Source: Staphylotrichum longicolle (lineage: Eukaryota > Ascomycota > Sordariomycetes > Sordariales > Chaetomiaceae). From it: DNA of 64,000 nt. Positions 44,301 through 55,707 of this stretch are shown here, in pieces; positions within the stretch are counted from its first letter, which is position 1; each line of letters opens with the position of its first letter. The position numbers and the translations under genes are program-made. The stretch lies in assembly GCA_019096155.1 (NCBI GenBank), contig JAHCVI010000001.1, positions 3,100,001 to 3,164,000 on the forward strand. Direction: 5' to 3'. A model generated the notes under the pieces. It had not been told where the DNA came from. It did no database searches and was given only the letters and a program-made list of their open reading frames with translations.

Positions 44301-45872
44301 GACCGCGAAAAGTCGTACCTCAGAGGTGCCGCCGCGCTGCTTCAAAGTCCATGCCAGGACTCGGATGTCGCACCGCGGATTGTACTCCTTCAGGCTCTCG
44401 TCTCGACCGTACAGGCCTCGCCCGCTGCGAAGAAGCTCGGTGAGGACGGCTTGAACCTCGCCAGCTTCAGCGACCAGCTTCTTCAAGTTGCGTCGTCGGC
44501 GGTCACGTCCGGCAAGCGTGTTGGCAAAGGGTTGCTGGCGTTCCTTCTCGCCTTGGAAGCGCTGAACGACCTGGATCGCCAGGTGGTGAGACAAGCGCTT
44601 TCCGACGTGGTCCCATCACTTGTTGAGGCGAGCGACTCGCTTCTGGAGAACGAGGCCCAGGCTGGCTGGGAAGTCCGCATGTTCGTGGTCAATCATTTCC
44701 CGGAGGCGCTTGGTTCGCCGTTCAAGATCAGGATGTCTGTCGAAACTCTCAAGTCAGGTGAGGAGGGAGAGGACGAAGCGGAGAGCGACGATACGGCGGC
44801 AGCCCTTGGCAAGACGGCCCTATTGCGGTACGTCGACGCCGTGGTCCGTTCAGTCGACGAGGAGACAAAACTTGGGTATCTCCAAGGGCTGCTCTCCGAG
44901 GACAGCGACGGGCGAGACGCGCTTGGCAGGCTTCTGGTCATCTACCGCCTGATTCAGCACCTGAAGGGTAAAGCCACCTCGACTCATCTCCCCACCCCCC
45001 AAACCCCCTGAACATCGTACTGACTTCCCCCCAGGTTCCCGCCCCTCAGACTCCCCCGACAGGTTCGACCTCGCCCAAGCCCACAGCGCGCTCTGCAACC
45101 GTCTCCTGCGCACGACAACCAGCCCCCACGACTTCCTCCTCACCTCCAAAGCGATCCGCATCCTGCTCGACCAGAACCCGTCGTGCATGACGCAGTGGAA
45201 CATCGAGCTGACCCTCAGCACCGTCTCGGCCCTCTCCTCCCGCGCCGCCTCCGCCTCCGCCTCCGCCCAGGCCCCGAACGCTGCCTCCCCGTCCGCCGTC
45301 TACCCGGCCCTCAACCAGCTCGTCGAGATGGTGATCAAGCGCCACCGGCGCCGCCTCGACGGGCACTTCCACCTCCTCGTCGCGACGCTGCAGGCCCTCC
45401 TCCGCTTGCTCCTCTCCCGTCCCCCTTCCTCCTCCCCCTCTTCTTCTTCCCCCAGAGCTGGGAACACCACGCCCGCCTCTACGCCCGCCTCCTCACCCTC
45501 ATCTGCTCCCCCACCGTCGCGTCCGTCACACGCTCCTCCTCCACCTCCACCTCGACCCCCGCCGCTGCCGGAGGCCCTGGCCCTGGAGGAGCAGTCGGCC
45601 CCCTCGACTCGGAAAAGGACCGCGCCAAGCGGTACGCGGGCGGGTTCATGTACCTGGTGCTGATGCAGTACGTCAAGCTGCAGCTGGAGCGGCGCGAGCC
45701 GGTGCCGCACGGGGTGCGCGAGGCGCTGGAGCCGGGCGTGTATGCGATCCTGGACATCACGACGCAGGACGGGATGCGCATTATGAATGACGGGATGGAT
45801 GCGGGTGGCAGGGTGGTGTTTAAGGAGATGTGGAGGTTGTATCAGCGGTTTGGGAAGTGGAACGGGGTGTGA
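41313..45872 (+). CDS. URB2: URB2/NPA2, nucleolar pre-60S ribosome biogenesis protein (one frame break)
   Basis: Seven exons: 41313-41330, 41392-43502, 43552-43706, 43759-44018, 44069-44226, 44276-44967, 45035-45872. Introns of 49-67 nt have GTAAGC, GTATGA, GTCAGT, GTATAT, GTAGGC and GTAAAG donors. The first exon codes only MGEHST. The protein, about 1,400 residues, is a helical-repeat protein with a basic NPRKRKRAD patch near residue 140. It ends with the Urb2 C-terminal domain: WEHHARLYARLLTLICSP, RYAGGFMYLVLMQYVKLQLE, ALEPGVYAILDITTQDGMRI and FKEMWRLYQRFGKWNGV. Urb2 works with Urb1 and Dbp6 in 27S pre-rRNA processing. In exon 7 the frame changes within a CT-rich tract at about 45415-45455. 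One missing base is a better explanation than a 37-nt intron without a branch site. Confidence 0.92.
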
Positions 45873-46020
45873 TGTTTCGGTTGTGTGTGTGTGTTTATTA
45901 TGTGGATGGGTTGTTGTATATACTCCAGCATCGTTTTATATACATGCATGTATGGCCCCCCCCCGTCCTTTTTTTATCTATCCATTAATTTTCTTTTTGG
46001 TGTGGCGACGGTATTCGCAG

Positions 46021-47376
46021 CTACCGCTCCCTCCCCTCGGTGATCCTCTGCCAGCGCTGCGCAAACTCGCGTATCCCGCCCTCCCCGCCCAAGCTGGCAT
46101 CCACCACATCCTTGGGCAGCTTATGCGCGGAATACTGCGGCGAGCTGAAATTATACGCCGCGGGGTCGTCGTGCTCCACCAGCCTCAACTCCGCTTCATC
46201 CTCCTCCTCCTCCTCCTCCTCCTCCTCCTCCTCTTCTTCCGTACCCTCCTCATCCGTCGTCAGCCCCGCCTCCTGCATATCCGACGCCGACCCCAGCAGC
46301 GGCCGCGCGACCCTCTTCCCGAGCAGCTCCCCCAGTCAAAGAGCAGGCTATCCGTCCGCGGCGCCCACGGGTTGACGTCGATCAGCGCGCGCGCGGCCGA
46401 GCACCTTCCTCTCGCCGCCTTCCTCGGCATCGTCGTCGTCGTAGTCGGCCTCGGGATGTACACGTCAAAGACCCAGCTCGCGTCGGGAAAGGTGAAGCGC
46501 ATCTTGGCAAAGAGCTCGCGCACGCGGCGGGCGATCTGCGGGCGCAGGCCGTCGAGGAAGGCGTAGTAGTTCATGTCGCGGGTGATGGCGATCAGGGTGC
46601 GCGACTTGACGAAGCAGCGGAACTCGAGGCTCGGAGGGGGTTGAAGAACTGGCGGAGGACGAGGACGGGGTGAAGGCGGGTTGGGAGGAAGGGGTGGTTT
46701 GGGAGGGGAGGATGCGGGGACGGTGTCGTCAAAGGCGTGGTCCAGGTCGTGGCTGATGAAGGAGGAGGACTTGAGGAGGATGTAGACGTCGTTGGCCGAG
46801 GTGCATCATTCATGGTGTGGGGTGCCGCGAGATCCAGGTTGCGTCCTTGGCGAGGACCAGTTGAGTTTGGGCGCGGCGGCGCCGCCGAGGGAGGTGATGG
46901 CCGAGGTGATTTCGTCGTGGAGGGCGGGGAAGCGGATGTTGGGGGGTTGGCGTGTGGGTTTCGAGGAGTTTTCGGTGTCGGAGTCAGAATCGGAGTCGAT
47001 GTCGGCTTCGTCGCGGGGCGGTGGTGGGTGGGCAGAGGTAGGAAAGGAGGGTTCCCAGTCGTCCTCATCATCTGACGCCGCTCTGTCTTCGTCGCCGTCC
47101 TTGGAGTTGCCCTCGTCAGCGAGGATGATGCCGTCCTCGTGCATCCAGGAGATGAATTCGGGAGTCAAGGGTATGATGCGGGAGCGGATACAGGAGCCGC
47201 GATATCTGGGTAGTGTCAGTATATGTCGTGTCCATAGAAGGGATCGGGGATGCCGCGCACTTGGGAAACCAGTAGTCGTAGGAGCAATGGAGGATGTGGT
47301 CCCTCGTGACGGGAGGGAATCGCAGTTCGCCTTCTGCGCTCCCCTCCTGGGATGGTGTTGCTTCGATGGTGGGCAT
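46021..47376 (-). CDS. CDC123: CDC123 (D123 family), eIF2 assembly factor, multiply frame-broken
   Basis: Exons are 47376-47261 and 47205-46021, with a GTGCGC donor and an ACCCAG acceptor, joined in phase 2. Motifs appear in family order: HILHCSYDYWFPK, IIPLTPEFISWMHEDGIIL, FPALHDEITSAITSLGGAAA, PKLNW, DVYILLKSSSFISHDL, SLEFRCFVKSRTLIAITRD, YYAFLDGLRPQIA, FTFPDASWVFDVYIPR, ALIDVNPWAPRTDSLLFDW and NFSSPQYSAHKLPKDVVDAS. D123 proteins are ATP-grasp chaperones that promote eIF2 assembly, and the Asp in VFDVYI and the DVNPWAP block line the ATP/metal site. The motifs lie in several frames. Breaks are near 46848, 46800, 46670, 46635 and 46330, the last in a G run. A poly-Glu tract interrupts the acidic tail. 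The gene is essential in yeast, so I treat the breaks as sequence error. Confidence 0.9.
46198..46238 (-). repeat. In-frame (GAG)n coding poly-Glu in CDC123
   Basis: TCC/CTC repeat on the plus strand gives about thirteen Glu codons near the C-terminus. Confidence 0.9.
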
Positions 47377-47773
47377 TATGTGCAATTCAGAGACGGTTCC
47401 AACTGAAACTGCAGCTGAATTCGGGTCCAAGTGTCCAAGTGGAACAGCAGCAGAACAAAGGATGCCTTTGGGCTGGCGGGAGCATTTGGGAGCATTTGGG
47501 AGCATTGGGAGCATTTGTCAGAGGCGCGACATGGAATTTATGGTGGGGTTGACTCATTGACAGGGATGCCCCGCGCCGTGGCTTCTTTTCTGCCGGCCGT
47601 TGACATGTCCCAGGGCTCCCAGCAACACAGCCCAAGCTCATTCTCTCACCGCCTTCCGCAGCGCGCTCCTTGGCTCACGATCGTCGTCGACAGACACCTC
47701 GTCTACGCCCCACTGATCGGATTTCTTATCAGAAACAAACACACATCAGATACGAACCAGGCCGGGAAACACA
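47377..47773. promoter_or_regulatory. Shared divergent promoter region, CDC123/CWC21
   Basis: 397 bp between opposed start codons. It contains a decamer tandem repeat at 47478-47517. Confidence 0.55.
47478..47517 (+). repeat. Four tandem GGGAGCATTT units
   Basis: Four near-identical decamers, the third shorter by one base, in the CDC123/CWC21 upstream region. Confidence 0.85.
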
Positions 47774-48409
47774 ATGTCCGACAACGTCGGCCTCTCGACG
47801 CCCCGCGGCTCCGGCACGTCGGGGTACGTGCAGCGCAACCTGGCGCACATGAGGCCTCGCGACAACGCCGCCCCCTACCTCCCGCGCAACGACGTCGACA
47901 GCCTGCGGCACAAACAGCGCCAGCCCGACAAGGGGCTGCTGGAGCATGAACGCAAGCGAGAGATCGAGGTGAAGGTGTTTGAGCTGCGGGACAAGCTCGA
48001 GGAGGAGGAGTATGTCCTTCCCCACCTCCGCCCTTCGAACTTCAAAAGGCTAACGCGTGGATAACTTAGGGTTGACGAAGAAGAGATTGAGTCTCGATGC
48101 GACGAGCTGCGCAAGAAGCTGCTGGCCGAGATGGAGAAGAACCAGGACGGGGATAGGCGGAGGGGAGGTGGCGGCGTAGGTCCCGCACAGAGGAAGAGCT
48201 TCAAGATGCATCAGGTTCACGAGCTAGCGGATGCGAAGATCAAAGAGAGCGAGCGGTTGAGGCAGGCACTCAAGATCAGCAAGGACTACGAGGAGGGCAG
48301 CCATTGGCGGAGACAGGAAGAGAGGCTCAAGAAGGGGCTAGATGGGGAGGCGGACGGGCCCAAGACCGATGTGAGGCGGGAAAGGGAAGTGGACAGGGGC
48401 AGGGACTGA
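47774..48409 (+). CDS. CWC21: CWC21, pre-mRNA splicing factor (cwf21 domain)
   Basis: Two exons, 47774-48009 and 48070-48409, join in phase 2 to 191 residues. The intron begins GTATGT, has GCTAAC and ends CTTAG. The N-terminus MSDNVGLSTPRGSGTSGYVQ followed by RNLAHMRPRDN is the diagnostic start of Cwc21/SRm300-type proteins, which contact the spliceosome active site through Prp8. The cwf21 domain follows: LLEHERKREIEVKVFELRDK, then VDEEEIESRCDELRKKLLAE. The C-terminal half is highly charged and helical, with KMHQVHELADAKIKESERLR, a fungal extension. No frame break. The family is firm. Confidence 0.93.
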
Positions 48410-51400
48410 AAACCTCGGGACTTTTACGGTGAAGCACGAGGTCTATCTGGGATGGCGTTCTGATAGCTATTGGGGTATGGGCCATGGGCCATGGGCGTTG
48501 GGGGCCTTGGGGCGTTTCTGGGTTTGGCTTGGGTTCTGGTTTCTACGGCATAGCGACATGATCTCTCTCACATTGGATCCTCCAAGCAAAACGGAAGAAG
48601 CCGTCATGTTGTTTTCCGAACCCACGGTGGGAAACTGCGCGATATATCGGTCTGTTGCTGACGACATTCTCAACACTTTCGGCCCTATTCCAACCGCCTA
48701 CCCTGTTACACAAGGCCAAAGTTGGGTACCACACGCAGCAGTGGTCGAACAACCCGCCCGTGCCCCCGCTCGGTGAACTCATTCTAGAAGGCCACCAGAA
48801 GAATTCCCGCGGCGGGCACAGTCAGGGGTTCATTCAGGGGTCTGCCGACTTCAACTCCTCCCCAAAGAAGTAACCAAACCCAGGTGGCAAAGGGAGGAAC
48901 GATAACACCTCGCCGCACACGAACAGATAATCCCTCCTCTGCACGTCATCCGCCCTATCCGCGCCATACCATACTGCAGTGTACCGCCCAAAACACGCAC
49001 CTGTATCGTCGATACAAAACCCTTTCACTTCGATACCACAGACCTGCATGAACAGAACACCTACCTTTACCCTCCCACCCCACCACCCCACTCCCCCACC
49101 ACCATCTCCTGACTGTGCCGCGCGTTAGAAACCTCCAAAGTAATGTAAGACTTCTCCCAAGTTAGGTAGCGGCATGCGCAAGCAGGCGCACAGGGGAAAG
49201 GTCCTGCATGTCGCTCCCAACCGCAACCAACCATGCCACGAGGCCTCTTCCGCGCTACATATGCAACCCCACCTACGTCGCGCGGAATCGACCACAAACG
49301 GACGGGGACGGCGCCGCCCAGAAGGGGAAAGGGGGGCTTCTGCAGGCGGGAGAGCCCAACGGGGCGGGGAGTGATAAGGGTTGCTCTTTTTTGGGGGGCG
49401 GGTGGGGTGGTCAGATGTCTGAATGCGGTGATGTTGGGGTCCGGGCGGGAGTCGAATAAGGGGGGGGCCCGATGATGATGTGTGGTTGGTTAGGAGGTGC
49501 ATGTGAGCTGGGCAGGGGAAGAAAGAGCAGTATTGTCGCTGGGTGCTTTAGCAACACTCCCTCATCAACGCTGCTCTTGACAACCTAGGTTAGGTAGTTT
49601 GAACCAGGGGGAACGGTCTGTCTCTCCAGCAGTCGATCAACTCCCACCCCACCCCGCTTTCGATTTAAACACCCCTCCCACGGCGTTCAGATTCAAGGTA
49701 CTTCCATAAACGCACCGTCGTAACCGACCAAATAGAGCCCGGGACGGGATGCGGCCAACCTGCAGCCAGCATGCGAGTCCGGCAAGGGATGCTTCTTATG
49801 TAGATAACTAGTTAACATCCATAAATTACAGAAGTCACAGGCCCTGTCAAAGGCCGAATCGGCCCGGCCGGGATCAACCAGCGATCGCGGGGGGATCGAA
49901 ATCTGGGGTAATCGACACAGCAGGAGTAGCAGTAGCGTGTCATCACAAGCAAGGGTGGGCCCAGGGAGGGGAGGGTTCAAAAGTGTCGGGGTGAAACGGG
50001 GTCTCGGCTCGGTTGCTGCTCGGTCGGTCGAGTTGCATAGTCCAGAGACGGGGAGTGACGGGAAGAAGAGGGAGGGGAGGAGATCGGCCGGGAGGGAATA
50101 GTGATGGCACCAGCAGTGACCATGGGAAGAAGGACGGGAAGGAGGTCTGTACATAGAGGTACACAATAACAGTGAAAAGAAACATGCAAAACGGTGGGCG
50201 TGAAAGAAAATGGAAGGAACAGACACGAAAACTCACACCAAAAAATAAAAAAAAAATAAAAAACTGCCTCAACCAAACCAAAACAACTGCCAAGTAACAC
50301 CACCAACCCTCCAAAGCGTGGTCTCTCGATCGATGCCATGCATGACACGACGATGGTGTGTGTGTGGTGGTGATGTTGAACATGGACAGGGTTCTACCAC
50401 CTACAGTAAATAAATCCAAGCGGAACAGAACGGAACGGAAACACCTGCGACCCGGCGACCCCATCCCTCCCGTTCTTTTCCCCAGATTCTGGGAAAAAGA
50501 TTTCGGGACTGTGGAGAGCCCGCCCGAGAAGAGAGAGAGAGAGAGAGCGCCAAGATCTGGGGTAATCCACCCTCCTCCCCCTCCCCCCTCTTCGCGGCGG
50601 AAAAAAAAGGGGGGGGCCACATGTATGCGACCTGACTTTGACCTGCCTCGGCTCGGTAGTGTTTGATGGGGTTGCTTTCCATGAAGGAACTCCCACCTCA
50701 GTAGTTACCTAGCCAGGCACCCTTACGCTGCTGTTACAGAAACTGTTGTCACGTATGCTAAACGTCAAGAACTGCACCGTTAGGATCCCATCCCATTCCA
50801 CGTCCGGGTTTCTAAATCATTTTCTGCTTCCTTCCTGGGGAGGCACTCCGTACCTTCGTTACGGTCCTGTTGTAACGGGGCAGCCGCCACGGCTCGCAAA
50901 CTCAAGATCAGCACCATCTGTGTCTGTTTGTCCATCCGTCCGTTGAACGCCCATCCGTTCATAGCAAAGGTAGGTAAAAAATAGGTAAGACAAGGTAGGT
51001 TTGGTTAGGTAAGGTAGATACTCGTCGAAAAAAAAATAAAGGATCCCCTTTACTGATTTCCCCCTTCCGCCGCTTTTTCAACACCCAACCAAGCACCATG
51101 AAGAAACGACCACCACCCGCTCACCCAGAATACACCCAAAAAGAGGGAGTAAAACATAAACGCCATGCACCTCACCCCACCCCAGCCAGCCAGCCCGATC
51201 AGCCAACCCCGACCATGCAACTCTTGAATGTGTGGTATTTTTTTTTTCTCTCTCTCTCTCGTGAAAAAAGGTCTTGGTCTTGATAGTTTAACCCCCCATC
51301 CCCAATCATGCCATGCAATCGAGAACGTTTGGCGCGTAATAAGCGTTGCGTGTCCCTCCCTTCCCCTCCCCTTCGCAAAAGTCCCGAGGTTGCCCCGCGC

Positions 51401-51867
51401 TCTCTCAACTCTGCACCGGCTGCTTGAAACCCGGTCCTGTTCATGTCGTCTTGCCATGCCACGTCCTGTTTCGTCGTCATGTGCTGTATCGTGCTCTGTA
51501 GTGCGCTGCGAATGCCGTCTGCCCTCCCAATTCACCATCGCGTGCCTTTCTTTCCTTTTCCGGTCGCAAGCCTGTATTGAGTCTGCGCCGCCTGCCAATG
51601 TCTGTTGGATCCCAGAGGTTGGTTGGAGGACACCCTTTTTCTCGAGAATAGCTGCCGCCCCAAGAAGGGGACCCCTCACCCCCTCGAGCCCGAATAGTTC
51701 GGTCCCGTAAAACAGGGCATCAAGTCGACATAAACAGGCTCTGACTTCTCTGCCACATCCTCTGGCTCGGCCAACCGCGAGCAAACGGCTCCTGAGCAGG
51801 CACCGGTAGGTGAGGACCCAGAAAGGCGACAGGGACGGCCTCGGCCTCCATCTCATCCCTTCTTCGC
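48410..51867. other. Intergenic, 3.5 kb between CWC21 and RasGEF gene ends
   Basis: The flanking genes converge. I see simple-sequence tracts and no supportable gene. Frames here lack family similarity. Confidence 0.45.
50968..51019 (+). repeat. AGGTA-type short-motif cluster
   Basis: Seven irregularly spaced AGGTA motifs in 52 bp. Confidence 0.7.
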
Positions 51868-54800
51868 CTATAGGAAGCCAGACTCGGCCAACACCCTGCA
51901 ACACACAATGTCATTAGCAACCACGGCCACCACAAATCTGGTCGTTGTCAATTTCAAACGTACCTCACGATCTTCTCGTCCTCTCGCTCCCTCGGCTCAA
52001 TCTGCAAGCTCTTGTCGTACATCTCGTGCACGTCGCCGGCCGCCTGCATGTTGCTCAGGATGTAGTCCTGCAGCTCCGGCACGGGCTGCAGCGAGTAGGC
52101 CACATTCTGGTACTGCTGGATATCGCGGATCACCTCGGCCGTCTTGGCGCGCTTGGCAAAGTTGATGAGGTTGGTCTTCTTGATGATGGACGGGATGCCG
52201 TCCTCGATGAAAGTCAGGTCCGTCAGATACACGCCTGTGAATGCGCGTTCGCAGGTCAGCATCATCAGACACACGGAACAAGTAACAACAAGTCAGATGA
52301 TCAAGGGGCTGGCTTACCAAAGAAGGGGATGCACGGCGGGTTCGCGGCGTGCAGAGCCTCGCGGTACTCGCCAAAGTTCTTTGTGCTGGCCATCAGCTTG
52401 CGCATGGTTTCCAAGGTCGCCTGGATGCGCTGGGGGACCTGATCCCATGTCCGCTTCAGGCGAGCAATGGGCGCGGTGCCCAACGCCGAGATGATCGAGG
52501 TAAGGGTGGAGAAGTTGTTCAGAACCCGGCATTTCTGTCCCAATGGGTCAGTCACTTTATATTCACACAACACAAAGAACCAAAACAGAAAAAAAGGGGG
52601 GGGAGGAAGCGCTTACATCAGCGACCGCTACAAAGTGCTTGATGACGACGACGCGCTTTCTGACATCGGTCTGCGACAGGATCATCTCGGCCACCCAGTT
52701 GGTCATCTGGTTGGAGTGCAGAATGAGGGCCTTGACATTCGGCGCGGGTTCCGGCTCGCCGTCCCCGACCTTCTTCTGCCACGTCTTGTTGAGGCACTCT
52801 GTCGACTTGATCTTGCCGTACAGACGGGACTCGATGATGGTGAGCTGCCGGGCGAACTCAACGACGTCAATGTCGAGGAACTTGAGCTTCTTCATGTTCT
52901 TTGGCATGATCGGCGCGGGGGTGTTTTGGTTGACCGTCTGGACCATGCGGCGCCCACCAAAGTCCTTGCCGGCCAGCCGCTGGTCGAGAAGCGCCATCAG
53001 CGGACTCGACCCGGGCGTCTCGGCCGTCTTGATCGTGTCCCTGGCAAAGTTAAACATGTCGCGAATCAAAACCTTGGTCTCGTCGCTGTTGTCCTCCATC
53101 CAAAAGTTGTCCAGCCAGCTCTTAAGAATGTTGACAACCCGGAAGCGGATCGGCCTCAGCTTCCTGTCGCGCCATGTGTCGTAATCGGCCTGTGTCAACC
53201 CTTCCGGTGGCTGGGTGGTAAACCTCATGACGAGCATCTCAAACAGCTCCCGCGCGCTCGTAAAGGACCGGTACGTGAGGAGGAATGTGTTGTTAAAGTT
53301 CGCGTCCAACTTGTCGTGCCGTGTAAGCTGCTCCACGAGAGCAACGAGAGTTCCACCCTTGACCGCTGGGGGGTTGACCTTGAAGTCCCATGACAGGTCG
53401 TTCTCGTTGTCCAGGTTCAAAAACTCGGGCTGGTCTTCGGCCACGGGCGGTGGCACCGGTTCTGGGTCTTCTCCGAAGAATCGCTTCATCTTTGAGGGAT
53501 CGCCCTTCCGGAAGTTGGCAGGGAGACCTTCGCCTTCTGTAAATGATTGCGAGCCCATCGGCAACCCTGGCCGCACCAACCCGCGTGATTCTGTCCGCTG
53601 ATGCGGGCGGTCGTATGGCATGGTCTCGATCCTCCTAAGCTGCTCACGCTGCACGACTTCTTGGCGGACGTGCATCTCTTGCTGCTGGATCACCATGGAC
53701 ACCTGTTCCGAAAGCAGCTGAAGCGAGAAGCCGATGTGGGACGAGTTGGTCTCGAGCGCCCGCGCACATTGCCGGACATACTCTAGCCTCTCCTCCAGGG
53801 CCTGGCCTCGGACCTCGGACCACTCGTCAGCCAGCGGCCCAGCGACGGCCTGGCAGCCCAGGAGCAGATCCGAGATGTTGTCGTAGAGGCTCTGCTTGTT
53901 GGTGCTGAAGTCGGCGAGCTGCGGCGTCTGGAACGTGTTTCCAAGCAAGGACAGGTCGATCGACTCTATCATGGCAATCCAGGGCTTGAACGTGTCCAAA
54001 ACCTTGCCCCCGGCACCGCAGATGCTGTTGCTAATCATTTCGTGCTTAAAGGGAGTGACGACCTTGTCGCTCGCCACGAGGTTCTTCTCGAGCTCGCGGA
54101 TGCTCGACACCAGCATCCGCTTCAGCTCGTCGAGCCGTTCCAGAAGCTTGCCATCGAGAACGGCCGTGGGTTCCACCACCCCCTCTTCGTCTTCGAGGAA
54201 GTTGGACGTGATGGGATCGCGTGGGCTCAGGCCGTTGTTTTGCCAGCTCCCGCCGGCGCTGGAGCCAATGACGAAACCGGGGAACAGTCGTGGGATCTCC
54301 TCGCCGCGCTGTTGCCTCGCCACTTCAACGTAGCTGAAAACGCCCAAGAGAACGCCATCGGCTTCCTGCAGGCATTTCTGAACCGATTCGGCGTTGGGCC
54401 AGTCGGCCGCCGCGATGTGTGACGAGATGACGAGCTTGGAGAACTTGGACATCATGTCCCGGAAGTGGGGGTAGAGCGCTTTGTTCGTCGAGATGATGGA
54501 TGGCTGTCCAGAGTGGTTGTCGGTCGTGCCGGAGCCGGCAGCGAGGAGAAGGCGCAGGTGATCCGAGATGTCCTCGGCCCGGGCCACATACTCTGACCGG
54601 TTGCCGTTTTCAATGGCCTGGCGGTAACGGTCGACCGACTTCTTCATATTCGAAACCAGGCGGCTCCATGTTAGGGGCGGGGTAGTACCGTCGTCAAAAA
54701 ACGAGCGGGGAATCGTGGCAGCGGTGGGAAGGTTGAATGCGGAGCTCGTGAACGACGTGGCCGACGCAATCACGGGCGCGTTGAGGAGGTTGCCGTTCGC

Positions 54801-55707
54801 AAATGTGTCGCCACGTGCCCTTGTCCCGGGCGACTGGCCATTCATCGAGTCCATCGAGGAGGCGGGCGAGATGCCGTCCTTGGCACTGGGCCGGCGAGCG
54901 CCGGACAATGGGCCTCGCGATGCGTTCATCAACGCCTCGCCCTCGAGCTCGGATGCCGAGTTCACATCGGATTCCTCCCCTTCGTCTTGGGTAAGGCGCG
55001 CGCAATCAATTCTGCTGGCGGTCTCGTCCGTCCGTCCGCGATGGGATCCGGCCTCCATGAAGCCGGTCATGGTGTGTGTTGTAAAAGAGCCTGCCGTCCT
55101 GCGTGGCTTGCGGGATCCAAAAATCGGCCCTGGAACGGTCACCCTCGGACCCCTCGAGCGGGAGGCCCTCGCCTTCATCGTGTTCGGATAGGTCGTCGTC
55201 GTCGAGCCCTTCCTCGTAGACCTCTTGCTCGTCCGTCTCGTCGTCCATGCGCTCCGTGTCGGCGCCCTCTTCTAGCTCGGGCATCTCGTCCGGGCTCGTG
55301 ATGATCTGGCAATAGTTGCTCGGGAACCAGCCTCGGACGCCGTTGATAACGCCATCCCACCATCCGCTCTCCAGGCGGGTGATGACCTGGATGATGTCGC
55401 CCTCGTGGAAGCTCAAGCTGGTCCGGTCGTCGGCCTCGTAGTCGTAGAGGGCGCGCACGTACATGGCACCGGGCGGCGCCGTGCCGACGATGCCGTTCAT
55501 GGCGGAGGTCGTTTCTGCTGTCGAGTACGAGAGGTAGGAAGAAGTATCGCGGCCGGCGCTTGACGCGTCGCGCGGCGCCGTCGAATGGCTGGAATCACTG
55601 TTGTGGTGGTGGTAGTGGCGGTGGTGCGCCGTGGAGCTCGAGTACGGAGAAGCAGTCGATGTGTTCTGACCCTGGAATGCCGACACATGAGCCTGCGTCA
55701 TTAGCAT
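51868..55707 (-). CDS. CDC25: Ras guanine-nucleotide exchange factor, CDC25 type (SH3-RasGEF_N-RasGEF)
   Basis: Exons are 55707-52617, 52534-52318, 52234-51964 and 51895-51868, about 1,200 residues. Donors are GTAAGC, GTAAGC and GTACGT, phases 0, 1 and 2. The start is MLMTQAHVSAFQGQNTST, because frames open further upstream lack an ATG. An SH3 domain (YVRALYDYEADDRTSLSF, then GWWDGVINGVRGWFPSNYC) is followed by a WW-like piece (ADFWIPQATQDGRLFY). A long helical region follows, then the RasGEF N-terminal motif (GTLVALVEQLTRHDKLDANF) and the catalytic domain (DIDVVEFARQLTIIESRLYG through NLINFAKRAKTAEVIRDIQQ). The last exon adds VLAESGFL, a typical RasGEF ending. The protein loads Ras with GTP at the membrane, upstream of cAMP and MAPK pathways. 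One frame change lies in a (CA)n tract at about 55071-55080, between the WW-like piece and MTGFMEAG. Confidence 0.93.

Noticed and set aside
45415..45455. A tiny intron (GT...CAG) explaining the URB2 frame change
   Set aside because: It would be only 37 nt, with a GTCCCC donor and no branch site, unlike the other six introns of the gene.
50968..51019. Interstitial telomere repeat
   Set aside because: The AGGTA-type motifs are irregular and do not match TTAGGG.
52467..53393. Plus-strand frame opposite the RasGEF gene
   Set aside because: It mirrors well-conserved RasGEF coding on the other strand and has no family similarity of its own.
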